NCBI GenBank assembly: GCA_017545865.1 | Contig: JAFWXO010000026.1 | Location: 1-51,886, forward strand | DNA from: Clostridia bacterium | Lineage (GTDB): Bacteria > Bacillota > Clostridia > Christensenellales > Borkfalkiaceae | DNA: 51,886 nucleotides | Direction: 5' to 3' | Notes under the pieces: generated by a model | What the model was told of the DNA's origin: nothing | Databases searched by the model: none | Seen by the model: the letters and a program-made list of their open reading frames with translations, nothing else | Shown: piece after piece, positions 7,526 through 17,764 of the stretch | How positions within the stretch are numbered: position 1 is the stretch's first letter | Layout: every line of letters begins with the position of its first letter | Made by a program: the position numbers and the translations under genes

Positions 7526-9697
7526 TTATTTCAACCCTTTCATAGAAAGGGAAATTCTATTTTTCTTTAAGTCAACACCCTTTACTCTAACTTGAACATG
7601 CTCACCAACTTTAACAACAGACTGCGGATTTTTAACGAAACTATCGGAAAGTTCGGAGATGTGAACTAAACCGTCTTGATGAACGCCGATATCAACGAAA
7701 GCGCCAAAGTCGGTAACGTTTCTAACAACGCCGGAAATTACCATACCTTCTTTAAGGTCTGAAAGGGAAAGAATATCTGAGCGTAAAACGGGTTTTGGAA
7801 GATCTTCTCTTACGTCGCGCCCCGGCTTTACGAGTTCGTTTGCAACGTCGGTTACCGTATCCAAGCCAAGCCCGCAATACTCCGAAACTTTTTCGACGCC
7901 AAACTTTTGGATTTTTGACGGTAATTCCGCAATTTTTCCATTTTCAACGTCAACGGGAGTATAGCCGAATAACGACAATAATTTCTCAGCGCCTTCGTAA
8001 GATTCGGGGTGAACTGCCGTGTTATCTAAGATGTTTTTACCACCGACAATTCTCAAAAAGCCTGCGCATTGAGTATACGCCTTTTCGCCGAGTTTTTTTA
8101 CCTTTAAAAGTTGCTTTCTCGAAGTAAATTTGCCGTTTTCTTCACGGTATTCGATAACGTTTTTAGCGATGGCTTTGTTAAGCCCTGCAACGTAAGAAAG
8201 TAGCGATGCGCTAGCAGTATTAAGATCAACGCCAACGGTGTTAACGCAGTCTTCAACCGTACCGCCTAAAACCTCGTCAAGACGGGCTTCTGGCATATCG
8301 TGTTGATATTGCCCAACGCCTATTGATTTTGGATCTATTTTAATAAGTTCGGCAAGGGGGTCTTGAAGTCTTCTTGCGATAGAAACTGCGGAACGCTCAG
8401 CAACGTCAAAATCGGGGAATTCTTCAGCGCCGAGTTTAGATGCCGAGTAAACGGATGCGCCCGCTTCACTAACAACGATATACGAAACCTTTCTATCGCA
8501 CTCTTTGATAAGATCGGCAATAAAAATTTCAGATTCTTTTGACGCAGTTCCGTTACCTATTGCAATAACGTCAACGTTGAAAGTTGAAATGAATTTTTTA
8601 AGTATAACTTTTGCTTGTTCTTTCTTCTTTTCATCGGGAAGCGTTGCAAAAACAACGTTTTTACCAAGAACTTTGCCCGTTTCATCAACGACTGCAATCT
8701 TACAACCAGTTCTTAGCCCCGGGTCAAAACCCATAACCACTTTGCCTTTTAAAGGAGATTGCATTAAAAGGGGTCTAAGATTGTTTTCAAAAGTCTTTAT
8801 CGCTCTTTCTTGAGCGTTTTCGGTAAGAACGTTTCTAACTTCCCTTTCGATTGACGGCTCTATAAGGCGTTTATACGCATCTTCAACCGCCAAAGTTATA
8901 AAATTAACGTAAGGGCTGTCAAGTTTTATAACGCTTCTTTTAATAACGTTATGCCCTACCGTTTCGGGAATTGAAAGTTTAACTTTAAGTATTCCGTCCT
9001 TTTCGCCACGGTTAACGGCTAAAACTCTGTGCGACTTTAAATCTTGAACAGATTCGGAAAACTCTTTATACATTTCGTAAACGCCGGCTTTTTCCGAGTT
9101 TTCCATAGCGCCCTTAGAAAAACTTGAACTTAATACGCCAAGCCTTATAAACATACGCCTTAAAGCCTTTCTAATCTCAGCGTTATCGCTAATCATTTCG
9201 GCGACAATATCGGAAGCGCCGTCAAGCGCGTCTTGAACGGTTAACACGCCCAAGTCTTCATTGATATAATCCTTTGCAAGTTCTTCAAGCGGTAAGCCGT
9301 TTTTATCTTGCTCAAATATTGTTTCGGCAAGCGGTAACAAACCTTTTGCGATAGCCTTGGTTGCTCTCGTTTCCTTTTTCTTTTTGAAAGGTCTATAAAT
9401 ATCTTCAACTTCAGTTAAAGTTTCCGCCTTTTCAAGCGCTAAGGCAATTTCTTCGGTGAACTTGCCCTGCTCGGTTATCGACTTTTCAACTTCTTGCTTT
9501 CTCGTTTCTAAATTTCTAAGATAGTTAAGCCTATCCACGAGCGAACGCAAAACTTGATCGTCGATATGCCCTGTGAGTTCTTTTCTATAACGGGCGATAA
9601 AGGGAATAGTATTCCCCTCGTCAAGCAAAGAAACAACGTTGTCGGTATGTTCTTTAGTTAAGTTGAATTCCTGCATCAATCTTTCATTTATGTTCAT
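7526..9697 (-). CDS. tex: Tex family RNA-binding transcription accessory protein
   Basis: Tex proteins bind RNA and are linked to transcription fidelity and stress tolerance; their exact role in Firmicutes is poorly defined. Visible in order are the N-terminal helical Tex region (IPFIARYRKE, VEDIYRPFKKKKETRA), a YqgF/RNase H-like domain beginning near residue 320 (GFDPGLRTGCKIAVVD), helix-hairpin-helix repeats around 490-570 (LNTASASLLSYVAGLNK), and a C-terminal S1 domain (DFGAFVDIGVHQDGLVHIS). At 723 residues it is full length. The ATG at 9697 follows CGGAGAACTC and overlaps the end of the upstream amylase by 14 bases, so tex is the last gene of the glycogen operon. Confidence 0.96.
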   Translation of the reverse strand: MNINERLMQEFNLTKEHTDNVVSLLDEGNTIPFIARYRKELTGHIDDQVLRSLVDRLNYLRNLETRKQEVEKSITEQGKFTEEIALALEKAETLTEVEDIYRPFKKKKETRATKAIAKGLLPLAETIFEQDKNGLPLEELAKDYINEDLGVLTVQDALDGASDIVAEMISDNAEIRKALRRMFIRLGVLSSSFSKGAMENSEKAGVYEMYKEFSESVQDLKSHRVLAVNRGEKDGILKVKLSIPETVGHNVIKRSVIKLDSPYVNFITLAVEDAYKRLIEPSIEREVRNVLTENAQERAIKTFENNLRPLLMQSPLKGKVVMGFDPGLRTGCKIAVVDETGKVLGKNVVFATLPDEKKKEQAKVILKKFISTFNVDVIAIGNGTASKESEIFIADLIKECDRKVSYIVVSEAGASVYSASKLGAEEFPDFDVAERSAVSIARRLQDPLAELIKIDPKSIGVGQYQHDMPEARLDEVLGGTVEDCVNTVGVDLNTASASLLSYVAGLNKAIAKNVIEYREENGKFTSRKQLLKVKKLGEKAYTQCAGFLRIVGGKNILDNTAVHPESYEGAEKLLSLFGYTPVDVENGKIAELPSKIQKFGVEKVSEYCGLGLDTVTDVANELVKPGRDVREDLPKPVLRSDILSLSDLKEGMVISGVVRNVTDFGAFVDIGVHQDGLVHISELSDSFVKNPQSVVKVGEHVQVRVKGVDLKKNRISLSMKGLK

Positions 9698-11492
9698 GAG
9701 TTCTCCGTTTTAAAATTAAGTAAGAATTTTTATCTAAATCGTAAGATTTTTGTGTTTTACCACTAATAAGATCAATATAATTTTCGGCTTTTACGCTAAA
9801 AGCGTAATTCCCCGCATTTATCGCTACGACTATTTCGCTACTTCCTTTCGTTCGCTTAAAGGCAAAAACCCCGTTTTCGGCGTGCAAAATTTCCACTTTG
9901 CCGTCAATAAACAAGTCGTTTTCACGCCTTATCTTAGAGAGTTTTTTAACGAGTTTTAAAATATCTTTATCGCCATCGTTAAAGTTCATACACGCGCGGT
10001 TAAAAGGGTCTTTCCCCCCTTCAAAACCTATTTCATCGCCGTAGTAAACGGATGGAACGCCGTATATCGTAAAAATAAACGCAAGCGCTTGTTTAAGCCG
10101 AGATTTTCCTATCTCTCGCTCAAAAGGCGTGAGTTTAAAGGTCGATAAAACATCTCTATCGTCGGGGATTTTAGCGCCCGATAAAACGGATAATATTCTT
10201 GGCGTGTCGTGAGTGCCTAAGATATTCATTAAAGAGTTTAAAACACACGGCGGATAGTTGTGAATTTGCTCTAACACCGTTTGTTTTAAAAGGTTTACTT
10301 TTCCAGTCAAAAGATAGTCGATTATAGCCGTTTTTAAGGGATAGTTCATAACCGAATCAAGCTCGTCACCCCAAAAATATTCGCAACGGCGGGAATACGC
10401 TATCTTGTTTGACGCATCTTCCCAAACTTCGCCTATGATAACGGCGTCTTTATTGCTTTTTTTAACCGATTTTCTTATCTTTTTAACAAAGTTTGAAGGG
10501 AGTTCGTCAACAACGTCAAGCCGAACGCCCGAAACGCCGAAATCAAAATATCTCGGCATAACTTTTTCAGTTATAAAATCTTCAAAATCAGTTGCGTTTT
10601 TATTGATCGTTGGCAGTACGTTTATTCCCCACCAAGACGTGTAAAGGTTAGGAAATTTTTGAAAGGTATACCAACTGTGATACTTTGATTTTTCCGACTG
10701 GTAAGCGCCAAGTTCTGGATAATTACCGTATTTATTAAAATAAACGCTATCGTCGCCCGTGTGATTGTAAACCCCGTCGAAAATAATTTTTATTCCAAGT
10801 TTTTCCGCTGATTTAACAAGCGAAGAAAACTCTTTATCAGTTCCAAGCAAACTATCAAACTTTAAATAGTCGGAAGTATCGTATCTATGGTTTGAATAAG
10901 ACTCTGAAACGGGGTTTAAATATATTGCGGTAACGTTTAACGATTTTAAATAGGATAGTTTTTCTTCAATTCCTTTAAAATTACCGCCGAAAAAGTCGTT
11001 ATTTAAGATTTTACCTTGCTCGTTTGGTTTCCAAAGCGGTGTTTCACCCCAAACTCGCATATTTTCTTTAAGTTTTACGTTTGCTTTTTTCGACCTATTA
11101 AACCTATCTGGAAAAATTTGATAAATTACCCCGCCTTTTAACCAGTTTGGTGTTTTAAAGGTTCTTTTATATACGGTTAATTGATATTTTTGTAAAAGAT
11201 TTTCGCTTTCATAGCGCGAAGCTAACAAAAACTCATCTCTACCAAACAACTCGCCGTCAACTAAAAAATAATAAAAATACAACCCCACTTGCAAGCCTTG
11301 TAGCGTAACCGAAAACAAGCCGCCTACTTTTTGCATAGGGTAAACGGCTTTTTTTCCACTTTTGTCGTTACGGAGTATTAAAAAGCACTCTTTTGCGTTT
11401 GAACTTGCGAAAATATTAAGAGTTTCGCCACTTTTTATACTACCGCCGTGACTATTAAAGTTTATATCAAGGGGGTTATACTGAAATATCAT
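9684..11492 (-). CDS. GH13 alpha-amylase family hydrolase (neopullulanase/cyclomaltodextrinase-like)
   Basis: This probably hydrolyses alpha-1,4 (and perhaps alpha-1,6) bonds in maltodextrins or released glycogen chains in the cytoplasm, since no signal peptide is seen. The first 110 residues form a beta-rich N-terminal domain, followed by the GH13 barrel beginning with GGVIYQIFPDRF. Catalytic residues are the nucleophile D326 (GVRLDVVDE), acid/base E355 (GEVWED) and transition-state stabiliser D429 (GTHDTPR). The layout matches the neopullulanase/cyclomaltodextrinase group; exact substrate is not deducible. The ATG at 11492 overlaps the glgP stop by four bases and has only a weak ribosome binding site, indicating translational coupling. 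Confidence 0.9.
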   Translation of the reverse strand: MIFQYNPLDINFNSHGGSIKSGETLNIFASSNAKECFLILRNDKSGKKAVYPMQKVGGLFSVTLQGLQVGLYFYYFLVDGELFGRDEFLLASRYESENLLQKYQLTVYKRTFKTPNWLKGGVIYQIFPDRFNRSKKANVKLKENMRVWGETPLWKPNEQGKILNNDFFGGNFKGIEEKLSYLKSLNVTAIYLNPVSESYSNHRYDTSDYLKFDSLLGTDKEFSSLVKSAEKLGIKIIFDGVYNHTGDDSVYFNKYGNYPELGAYQSEKSKYHSWYTFQKFPNLYTSWWGINVLPTINKNATDFEDFITEKVMPRYFDFGVSGVRLDVVDELPSNFVKKIRKSVKKSNKDAVIIGEVWEDASNKIAYSRRCEYFWGDELDSVMNYPLKTAIIDYLLTGKVNLLKQTVLEQIHNYPPCVLNSLMNILGTHDTPRILSVLSGAKIPDDRDVLSTFKLTPFEREIGKSRLKQALAFIFTIYGVPSVYYGDEIGFEGGKDPFNRACMNFNDGDKDILKLVKKLSKIRRENDLFIDGKVEILHAENGVFAFKRTKGSSEIVVAINAGNYAFSVKAENYIDLISGKTQKSYDLDKNSYLILKRRTHEHK

Positions 11493-13921
11493 TTAATTTC
11501 TTTTAAGTTCCAAATATTATCTGCGTATTCTCTAATCGCTCTATCCGCAGCAAATCTGCCTGCGCCTGCGACGTTGATAAGAGATTTTTCCGCCCATTTA
11601 AGTTTGTTTTCGTAAAGTTTTTCAAGGCTTGCGCGCGCCGTTTGATAATCGTTAAAGTCCGCCATACACATATACGGGTCTGCAACTCTATTGTTAGTTA
11701 ACAAGTAGTCGGCTATCATAGCAAAACTTTCGCCGTTGTAACCGCGTTTTAACGCATCGATAACCTTTTGAAGTTTAACGTTATTGTTATAAAATTCAGT
11801 TGCGTTATAACCGGACTGCCAAAGCTCGTCAACTTCGTGAGATTTAAGACCAAATATGAAGATATTATCAAGACCAACCGCTTCGCTCATTTCAACGTTA
11901 GCCCCGTCAAGCGTGCCGAGAGTTAAAGCGCCGTTAATCATAAACTTCATATTACCCGTACCGCTCGCTTCTTTGCCTGCGGTTGAAATTTGCTCGGAAA
12001 CTTCAGCGCTCGGCATAAGTTTTTCAGCCATGGTAACGTTGTAATCTTCAAGATAAACAACTTTAAACTTTTCTCTAATCTTGGGGTTGGGGTTTTTATT
12101 GATATCTTCTGCTAAATAGCAAATAAGTTTGATAATTTGCTTAGCAAAATAGTACCCCGGCGCTGCCTTCGCTGCAAAAATAAACGTTTTTGGAAGCATA
12201 GGAAGGTCAGGATTTTCTTTAAGGTCGTTATATATAGATATAACGTTCATAGCGTTTAAAAGTTGGCGTTTATATTCGTGAAGGCGTTTTGCTTGCACGT
12301 CAAACATAGTTGCGGGATTGATTTTTACGCCTTGCTTTTTGAAAACGTAATTACTAAACTGCTCTTTCTTGATTGCTTTAATCTCGTTTAAGCGTGCAAG
12401 AACCGCTTTATCTTTCTTAAACGCTAAAAGTTTTTCAAGTTCGCTTGCATCTTTAACAAACCCGTCGCCTATAAGTTCGGTTAAAAGAGCGGAAAGCTCT
12501 TTGTTAGACTGGCAAAGCCATCTTCTATGCGCGATACCGTTGGTAACGTTAGTAAACTTATCGGGCGTTACTTGATAAAAATCTTTGAAAACGCTTTCTT
12601 TAATAATGTTACTGTGAAGCGCAGAAACGCCGTTTACCTTATGCGAGCCTATAACCGAAAGGTTAGCCATCCTAACTTGCCCGTGGCTAAGAATTGCCAT
12701 TTTTTCAATTTTATTCCAGTCGCCGGGGAATAAATTCCACATTTCACCGCAGAAACGTTGGTTGATTTCTTTAATAATAGCGTGAATTCTTGGAAGCCTT
12801 CTTTCAATAAGATCTTCGTTCCACTTTTCAAGCGCTTCGGGCATAACGGTGTGGTTTGTGTAAGCCACCGTGTTTGTAACGATATACCAAGCGTCGTCCC
12901 AAGTAAAGCCGTGCTCGTCCATTAAAAGACGCATAAGTTCGGGAATACAAAGCGCGGGGTGCGTATCGTTTATATGAATAGCAGCCTTTTCGGGTAGATT
13001 TTGGAGCGTACCGAATCTATGCAAATGGTCGCTCAAAATGTTTTGCAACGTTGCCGAAACTAAGAAATATTGTTGTTTAAGCCTTAAAGACTTTCCTTCG
13101 TAATGGTTATCCGATGGATATAAAACTTTGCTTATAAGTTCTGCTTCGTTGTTTTCTTTTAAACTTTCCATATAATTTCCTTGCGAGAAGGAATTCATAT
13201 CGAATTTATCAACTGCTCTTGCCGCCCAAAGCCTTAAAATAGAAACGGCTTCGCTATCTTTTCCCGAAATCATCATATCGTAAGGAACGGCTTCAACTTC
13301 GTTGTAGTCAACGAGCCTTGCCTTCATGCCGTTTTCAGTCCAAGTTTCTAAAACTTTTCCGTCAAACTTAACCTTAAAGGTTTTATCAAGGCGTTGAGTA
13401 AGCCAAACTTCACCACCGGGAAGCCAAATATCGGGAAGTTCCGTTTGCCACCCGTCAACGATTTTTTGCTTGAACAAGCCGTATTCGTATCTTATTGAAA
13501 AGCCCATAGCGGGATAATTGCAAGATGCAAGCCCGTCCATAAAACAAGCGGCAAGTCTACCTAAACCGCCGTTGCCAAGGCCAGCGTCGGGCTCGTGTTC
13601 GTAAAGATTGTCAAGCGAAAAGCCTTTCGATGATAAAATTTTATCAAAAACTTCTTCTAAGCCTAAGTTGTAAACGCTGTTTTTAAGCGTTCTGCCGAGC
13701 AAAAACTCCATGCAGAGATAGTATACTCTTTTCCCCTTAGCGTCTTTAATTTTATAGTGATAGTTTTTTCTTTTTTCAAGCAAGATATCTCTGACCGACA
13801 TTACTACCGCTTTGTAGATTTGGTCTTCAGTTGCCTCTTGAAAGGTAACGCCGAAATATCTTGAAAGTTTGCCAAGAAGAAGGGTTTCGGCTTCTTTTTG
13901 AGTCATTGTAGTTTTGCTCAT
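11489..13921 (-). CDS. glgP: Glycogen/maltodextrin phosphorylase
   Basis: This PLP enzyme releases glucose 1-phosphate from the non-reducing ends of glycogen. The N-terminal segment YYLCMEFLLGRTLKNSVYNLGL and the DAGLGNGGLGRLAACFMDGLA motif are characteristic. The PLP lysine lies in KEASGTGNMKFMINGAL near the C-terminal third. The length, 810 residues, is standard. The ATG at 13921 follows AAGGAGAATT. It sits 21 bases after glgA in the operon, next to the amylase, so synthesis and breakdown genes share one transcript. Confidence 0.97.
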   Translation of the reverse strand: MSKTTMTQKEAETLLLGKLSRYFGVTFQEATEDQIYKAVVMSVRDILLEKRKNYHYKIKDAKGKRVYYLCMEFLLGRTLKNSVYNLGLEEVFDKILSSKGFSLDNLYEHEPDAGLGNGGLGRLAACFMDGLASCNYPAMGFSIRYEYGLFKQKIVDGWQTELPDIWLPGGEVWLTQRLDKTFKVKFDGKVLETWTENGMKARLVDYNEVEAVPYDMMISGKDSEAVSILRLWAARAVDKFDMNSFSQGNYMESLKENNEAELISKVLYPSDNHYEGKSLRLKQQYFLVSATLQNILSDHLHRFGTLQNLPEKAAIHINDTHPALCIPELMRLLMDEHGFTWDDAWYIVTNTVAYTNHTVMPEALEKWNEDLIERRLPRIHAIIKEINQRFCGEMWNLFPGDWNKIEKMAILSHGQVRMANLSVIGSHKVNGVSALHSNIIKESVFKDFYQVTPDKFTNVTNGIAHRRWLCQSNKELSALLTELIGDGFVKDASELEKLLAFKKDKAVLARLNEIKAIKKEQFSNYVFKKQGVKINPATMFDVQAKRLHEYKRQLLNAMNVISIYNDLKENPDLPMLPKTFIFAAKAAPGYYFAKQIIKLICYLAEDINKNPNPKIREKFKVVYLEDYNVTMAEKLMPSAEVSEQISTAGKEASGTGNMKFMINGALTLGTLDGANVEMSEAVGLDNIFIFGLKSHEVDELWQSGYNATEFYNNNVKLQKVIDALKRGYNGESFAMIADYLLTNNRVADPYMCMADFNDYQTARASLEKLYENKLKWAEKSLINVAGAGRFAADRAIREYADNIWNLKEIK

Positions 13922-13942
13922 AATTCTCCTTATAGTAAAAAA

Positions 13943-15409
13943 TTAAAGTAAATTTTCGTAAACTTTTTCGTATTCCTTAGCCGATTTTTTCCACGAGAAA
14001 TCGGTTTTCATCGCCGTTTGAACGATTTTATCCCAAACGGGCTTATCTTTATAGGTGTAAACTGCGTCTTTTAAAACGTATAACATTTCGTGGGCGTTAT
14101 AGTTTTCAAACCTAAAACCGTTACCGGACTTTCTATCAAGATTGAACGGTTTTATACTATCGGCAAGCCCACCCGTTTTTCTAACGACGGGCACAGTTCC
14201 GTATCTTGCGGCAATCATTTGCGATAAACCGCACGGCTCAGATTTAGACGGCATTAAGAAAATATCCGCCCCTGAATATATCTTTGACGACAAGTCTTTA
14301 TTGTATGCAATAACCGCCCTTGCTTTGCTCGAATACTCGTCTTGAATTTTTCTAAAGAAATCTTCGTATTGTTTTTCGCCTTTACCAAGTATAACGAGTT
14401 GAACGTTTTCACATAAAAGTTCGTCGATAACGCCTTTTAAAAGGTCAACGCCCTTATGCCCTACGAGCCTTGATATCATAGCGATAACGGGAACGTTTTC
14501 CTTTTCGGGAAGACCGAGCATTTTTTGAAGTTCCTTTTTGCAAACGGCTTTACCAGATAAATCTTTAGCCGAGTAATTTGCAAAAACTCTCTCGTCTTTT
14601 TCAGGGCTATAAACTTTTTGGTCAATGCCGTTGAGTATTCCAACCGTTTTATGCGCAACCGCCGTAACAATGGGCGATAAGCCGTGTGAGAAATAATCGT
14701 ATTTAATCTCGGTTGCATAGGTTGGAGAAACGGTGGAAACAACGTCAGAAAGCATCATTGCGCCCTTTAAAAGATTAACGCAGTTATCGTATTCAAGGTC
14801 GGGATAAAACTCGTTTGAAAGCCCAAAAACGTCACCTAAAATATCTTTGCCGAACTTGCCTTGATATTCGATGTTGTGAATTGTGAACATCGTTTTAATC
14901 TTATCGTATCCGTATTCATACTTAAACATCGTTTTAAGATAAATTACCGATAACGCCGACTGCCAGTCGTGCGCGTGAACGATATCGGGATAAAAATCGA
15001 GATAGCGCATTAACGTTAAAGATGCTTTTGAGAAGAAAGCAAATCTTTCGCCGTCATCGTAAAACCCGTAAAGCCCATCGCGAAGGAAATAATATTCGTT
15101 ATCTAAAAAATAAAACTTAACGCCTTCGTAATCGTATTCAAAAAGCCCGCAATATTGATTTCTCCAAGAAAGCGGAACGTTGAAATTGCCTAAAAAACGA
15201 AGTTTGTCGCGATAAAGGGAAGAAAAATCTTTATAAAGGGGGATAACCACCCTAACGTCGTATTCTTTATTTTTAGCAAGCGCTTTGGGAAGAGAACCTA
15301 TAACGTCTGCTAAGCCACCCGTACCTGCGAACGGGTTTGCTTCAGACGCGATGTATAATACGCTTTTTTTCTTTTCAATAACTACTTCTTTTTTGGTTGT
15401 TTTAGCCAT
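13943..15409 (-). CDS. glgA: Glycogen synthase (ADP-glucose type)
   Basis: This GT5 retaining glycosyltransferase transfers glucose from ADP-glucose to a growing alpha-1,4-glucan. The N-terminal domain opens with VLYIASEANPFAGTGGLADVIGSLP, split here as VLYIASEANPF and GTGGLADV. The C-terminal domain has SRLVGHKGVD and SKSEPCGLSQMIAARYG, which bind the nucleotide sugar. The usual N-terminal KTGGL motif reads GTGGL, so the lysine of E. coli GlgA (K15) is glycine. About 17 extra lysine-rich residues precede the first beta strand. The 488-residue length is typical. The ATG at 15409 follows AAGGAGTTAAA; glgD ends 9 bases upstream. Confidence 0.95.
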   Translation of the reverse strand: MAKTTKKEVVIEKKKSVLYIASEANPFAGTGGLADVIGSLPKALAKNKEYDVRVVIPLYKDFSSLYRDKLRFLGNFNVPLSWRNQYCGLFEYDYEGVKFYFLDNEYYFLRDGLYGFYDDGERFAFFSKASLTLMRYLDFYPDIVHAHDWQSALSVIYLKTMFKYEYGYDKIKTMFTIHNIEYQGKFGKDILGDVFGLSNEFYPDLEYDNCVNLLKGAMMLSDVVSTVSPTYATEIKYDYFSHGLSPIVTAVAHKTVGILNGIDQKVYSPEKDERVFANYSAKDLSGKAVCKKELQKMLGLPEKENVPVIAMISRLVGHKGVDLLKGVIDELLCENVQLVILGKGEKQYEDFFRKIQDEYSSKARAVIAYNKDLSSKIYSGADIFLMPSKSEPCGLSQMIAARYGTVPVVRKTGGLADSIKPFNLDRKSGNGFRFENYNAHEMLYVLKDAVYTYKDKPVWDKIVQTAMKTDFSWKKSAKEYEKVYENLL

Positions 15410-15418
15410 TTTAACTCC

Positions 15419-16531
15419 TTAAACGATTATATTTTTACCTATATAGAAGGGATGAGTTTCAGACCCCGATAATACACGGCGGTCTTTTATTACAACGTTT
15501 TTATCCGTTACTATTGCATTTAAAGTAACGTTTTCGCCAGTTATCGTGCCTTGCATTAAAATACAGTTTTTAACAACCGTTCCCCTACCGATTTTAACCC
15601 CACGGAATATAATTGAGTTTTCAACCGTGCCTTCGATTACGCAACCGTCTGCAATCAAAGAGTTTTTAACAACGGCGTTTGCGCCGTAACGAGTGGGAGC
15701 GCTGTCTTTAACCTTAGTGAAAACGTCTGTCTTTCTAAAGATTTCGTCACGAACGGAGCGATCTAAGAATTTAAGTGACTCCGTGTAATAACTTTGAAGG
15801 GAATTAAGCGCAACGTAATAACCCTTATGCTCGTAAGCAAAAATTCTCAAGCCGTTAACGTTTCTTACCAAAACGTCTTTCCCGAAATGCGAAAAACCGT
15901 GAGAGAACGCGTCTGCGATCAAAGTTTGAAGTAAAGTTCTCTTTAAAAGGCAAACGTTAGTGTAAAAATTAAGTGTGCCTTGAGTTCTTGGCGAGAAGGA
16001 AATTCCCTTTACCCTACCGTTATTTGCAACGTCAACCACTATCTTATTTTGAACGTCTTTAACTTCTTGAGAGTCTTTTTTAACGTAAATCAAAGTAACG
16101 TCTGCATTCTTTTCAACGTGTTCTTCTAAAATCTTATCAAAGTTTAAAGTGCAAACGTTATCGCAGTCAGTCATAACCACGTATTCTTCATCAGAACGAG
16201 CAAGGAAGTTCTTTGCGCCCCTTAACGCTTCCAAACGAGTGTTGTAAAGCATGTTTTCTTTAAGACCAAAGGGCGGTAAAATGTGAAGACCACCGCGGCG
16301 GCGAGCCAAATCCCAGTCTTTACCCGAACCAACGTGGTCCATTAAAGATTGATAGTTACTCTTAGTGATAAGACCAACTTTGGTTATCCCCGAATTTACA
16401 AGGTTTGAAAGAGCAAAGTCGATAAGGCGGTATCTTCCTAAGAAAGGAATTGAACCCATAGTTCTATCTTGAGTGAGTTCAGGAACGTTATTATCGTGAA
16501 TATTTGAAAAAACTAAACCTAATGCGTTCAT
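15419..16531 (-). CDS. glgD: Glucose-1-phosphate adenylyltransferase, GlgD-type subunit
   Basis: GlgD is the Firmicutes-specific partner of GlgC. Known systems form GlgC/GlgD heterotetramers in which GlgD alone has little activity but modulates catalysis. The nucleotidyltransferase start is degenerate (LGLVFSNIHDNNVPELTQDR) compared with the GGxGxR loop of GlgC, as expected. The family regions RYRLIDFALSNLVNSGI and GLHILPPFG are intact, and the C-terminal 90 residues form a left-handed beta-helix of hexapeptide repeats (SLIADGCVIEGTVENSIIFRG region). Length is 370 residues. The ATG at 16531 follows AAGGGGGTATATT, 11 bases after glgC. Confidence 0.95.
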   Translation of the reverse strand: MNALGLVFSNIHDNNVPELTQDRTMGSIPFLGRYRLIDFALSNLVNSGITKVGLITKSNYQSLMDHVGSGKDWDLARRRGGLHILPPFGLKENMLYNTRLEALRGAKNFLARSDEEYVVMTDCDNVCTLNFDKILEEHVEKNADVTLIYVKKDSQEVKDVQNKIVVDVANNGRVKGISFSPRTQGTLNFYTNVCLLKRTLLQTLIADAFSHGFSHFGKDVLVRNVNGLRIFAYEHKGYYVALNSLQSYYTESLKFLDRSVRDEIFRKTDVFTKVKDSAPTRYGANAVVKNSLIADGCVIEGTVENSIIFRGVKIGRGTVVKNCILMQGTITGENVTLNAIVTDKNVVIKDRRVLSGSETHPFYIGKNIIV

Positions 16532-16542
16532 AATATACCCCC

Positions 16543-17727
16543 TTAAACGTCCTTTTCAACCATATCGCCGGGCGCAACGACTTTTCCGCTTGAAACGGTT
16601 ATTCCGCCACCCACAACGGCGATCTTTCTATCTTCCGTTACTCCGCCGACTTTAGCGTTTTCTTCAATAACTGCATATTCCGCTATTATTGAATTTTCAA
16701 CGTATGCGCCAGCCTTGATTTTTACACCGCTAAATATAATACTGTTTTTAACGACTGCGCCTTCTTCAACTTCAACGTTGTTAGATAAAACGGAATTTTC
16801 AACCGTACCGTATATTTCACAACCGGAAATAACGGCGCTATTTACAACCCTTGCCTTATCGCTTATATAATGCGGTGGCTCAACTGGGTTTCTCGACCTT
16901 ATTATCCAAGACTTTTCATCAACTTGGAAGTTTGGCGTGTCGCCAAGCAAATCCATATTAGCATCGTAAAGCGATGCAATCGTTCCAACGTCTTTCCAGT
17001 ATCCCGAAAATTCGTAAGACATCATCTTTTCACCAAGAGATAACATCCTTGGCAAAACGTCCCCACCGAAGTCGTTACGGCTACCTTCAAGCTTTTCGTC
17101 TTCTTCTAAGTATTTGTAGAGTTTTTCAGCCTTGAAAATGTAAATACCCATTGACGCTAAATCGCTCTTTGGCGCTTTGGGTTTTTCTTCAAACTGATAA
17201 ATCTCACCGTCGTCTTTTACGTTTAAGATGCCAAATCTTGACGCTTCTTCCATAGGAACTTTAAACGCTGCAATAGTACAGTCTGCGTTAGTTCTTATAT
17301 GGTGGTCAAGCATCTTAGAATAGTCCATCTTATAAATATGGTCACCCGATAAAATTAAAACGTGTTCGGGATTATAGCGCTTTATAAAATACAAGTTTTG
17401 ATATATAGCGTTCGCCGTACCCTTAAACCACTCAGAGCCTTCCTTTGCTTGATACGGCGATAAAATGTGAACGCCACCGAAGTTTCTATCCAAGTCCCAC
17501 GGTTGACCGTTGCCGATATACTCGTTGAGTATAAGCGGTTGGTATTGAGTTAAAACACCTACCGTATCAATGCCAGAGTTTACGCAGTTTGAAAGCGGAA
17601 AGTCGATAATTCTATACTTTCCACCGAAAGAAACCGCAGGTTTTGCTATTTTGTTAGTTAAGGCGTATAGTCTACTGCCTTGCCCACCAGCAAGAAGCAT
17701 AGCCATACATTTTTTCTTGTAAATCAT
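16543..17727 (-). CDS. glgC: Glucose-1-phosphate adenylyltransferase, catalytic subunit
   Basis: This makes ADP-glucose from ATP and glucose 1-phosphate, the committed and usually allosterically controlled step of glycogen synthesis. The intact nucleotide loop is [16 protein letters not shown], followed by [19 protein letters not shown]. The product-site region [15 protein letters not shown], the substrate-site region [18 protein letters not shown] and the C-terminal beta-helix are all present. At 394 residues it is full length. The ATG at 17727 follows AAGGGGGAAATT. It is the second gene of the operon, 37 bases after glgB. Confidence 0.97.
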   Translation of the reverse strand: MIYKKKCMAMLLAGGQGSRLYALTNKIAKPAVSFGGKYRIIDFPLSNCVNSGIDTVGVLTQYQPLILNEYIGNGQPWDLDRNFGGVHILSPYQAKEGSEWFKGTANAIYQNLYFIKRYNPEHVLILSGDHIYKMDYSKMLDHHIRTNADCTIAAFKVPMEEASRFGILNVKDDGEIYQFEEKPKAPKSDLASMGIYIFKAEKLYKYLEEDEKLEGSRNDFGGDVLPRMLSLGEKMMSYEFSGYWKDVGTIASLYDANMDLLGDTPNFQVDEKSWIIRSRNPVEPPHYISDKARVVNSAVISGCEIYGTVENSVLSNNVEVEEGAVVKNSIIFSGVKIKAGAYVENSIIAEYAVIEENAKVGGVTEDRKIAVVGGGITVSSGKVVAPGDMVEKDV

Positions 17728-17764
17728 AATTTCCCCCTTGTTATTTACAATTCCTTAATTTATT

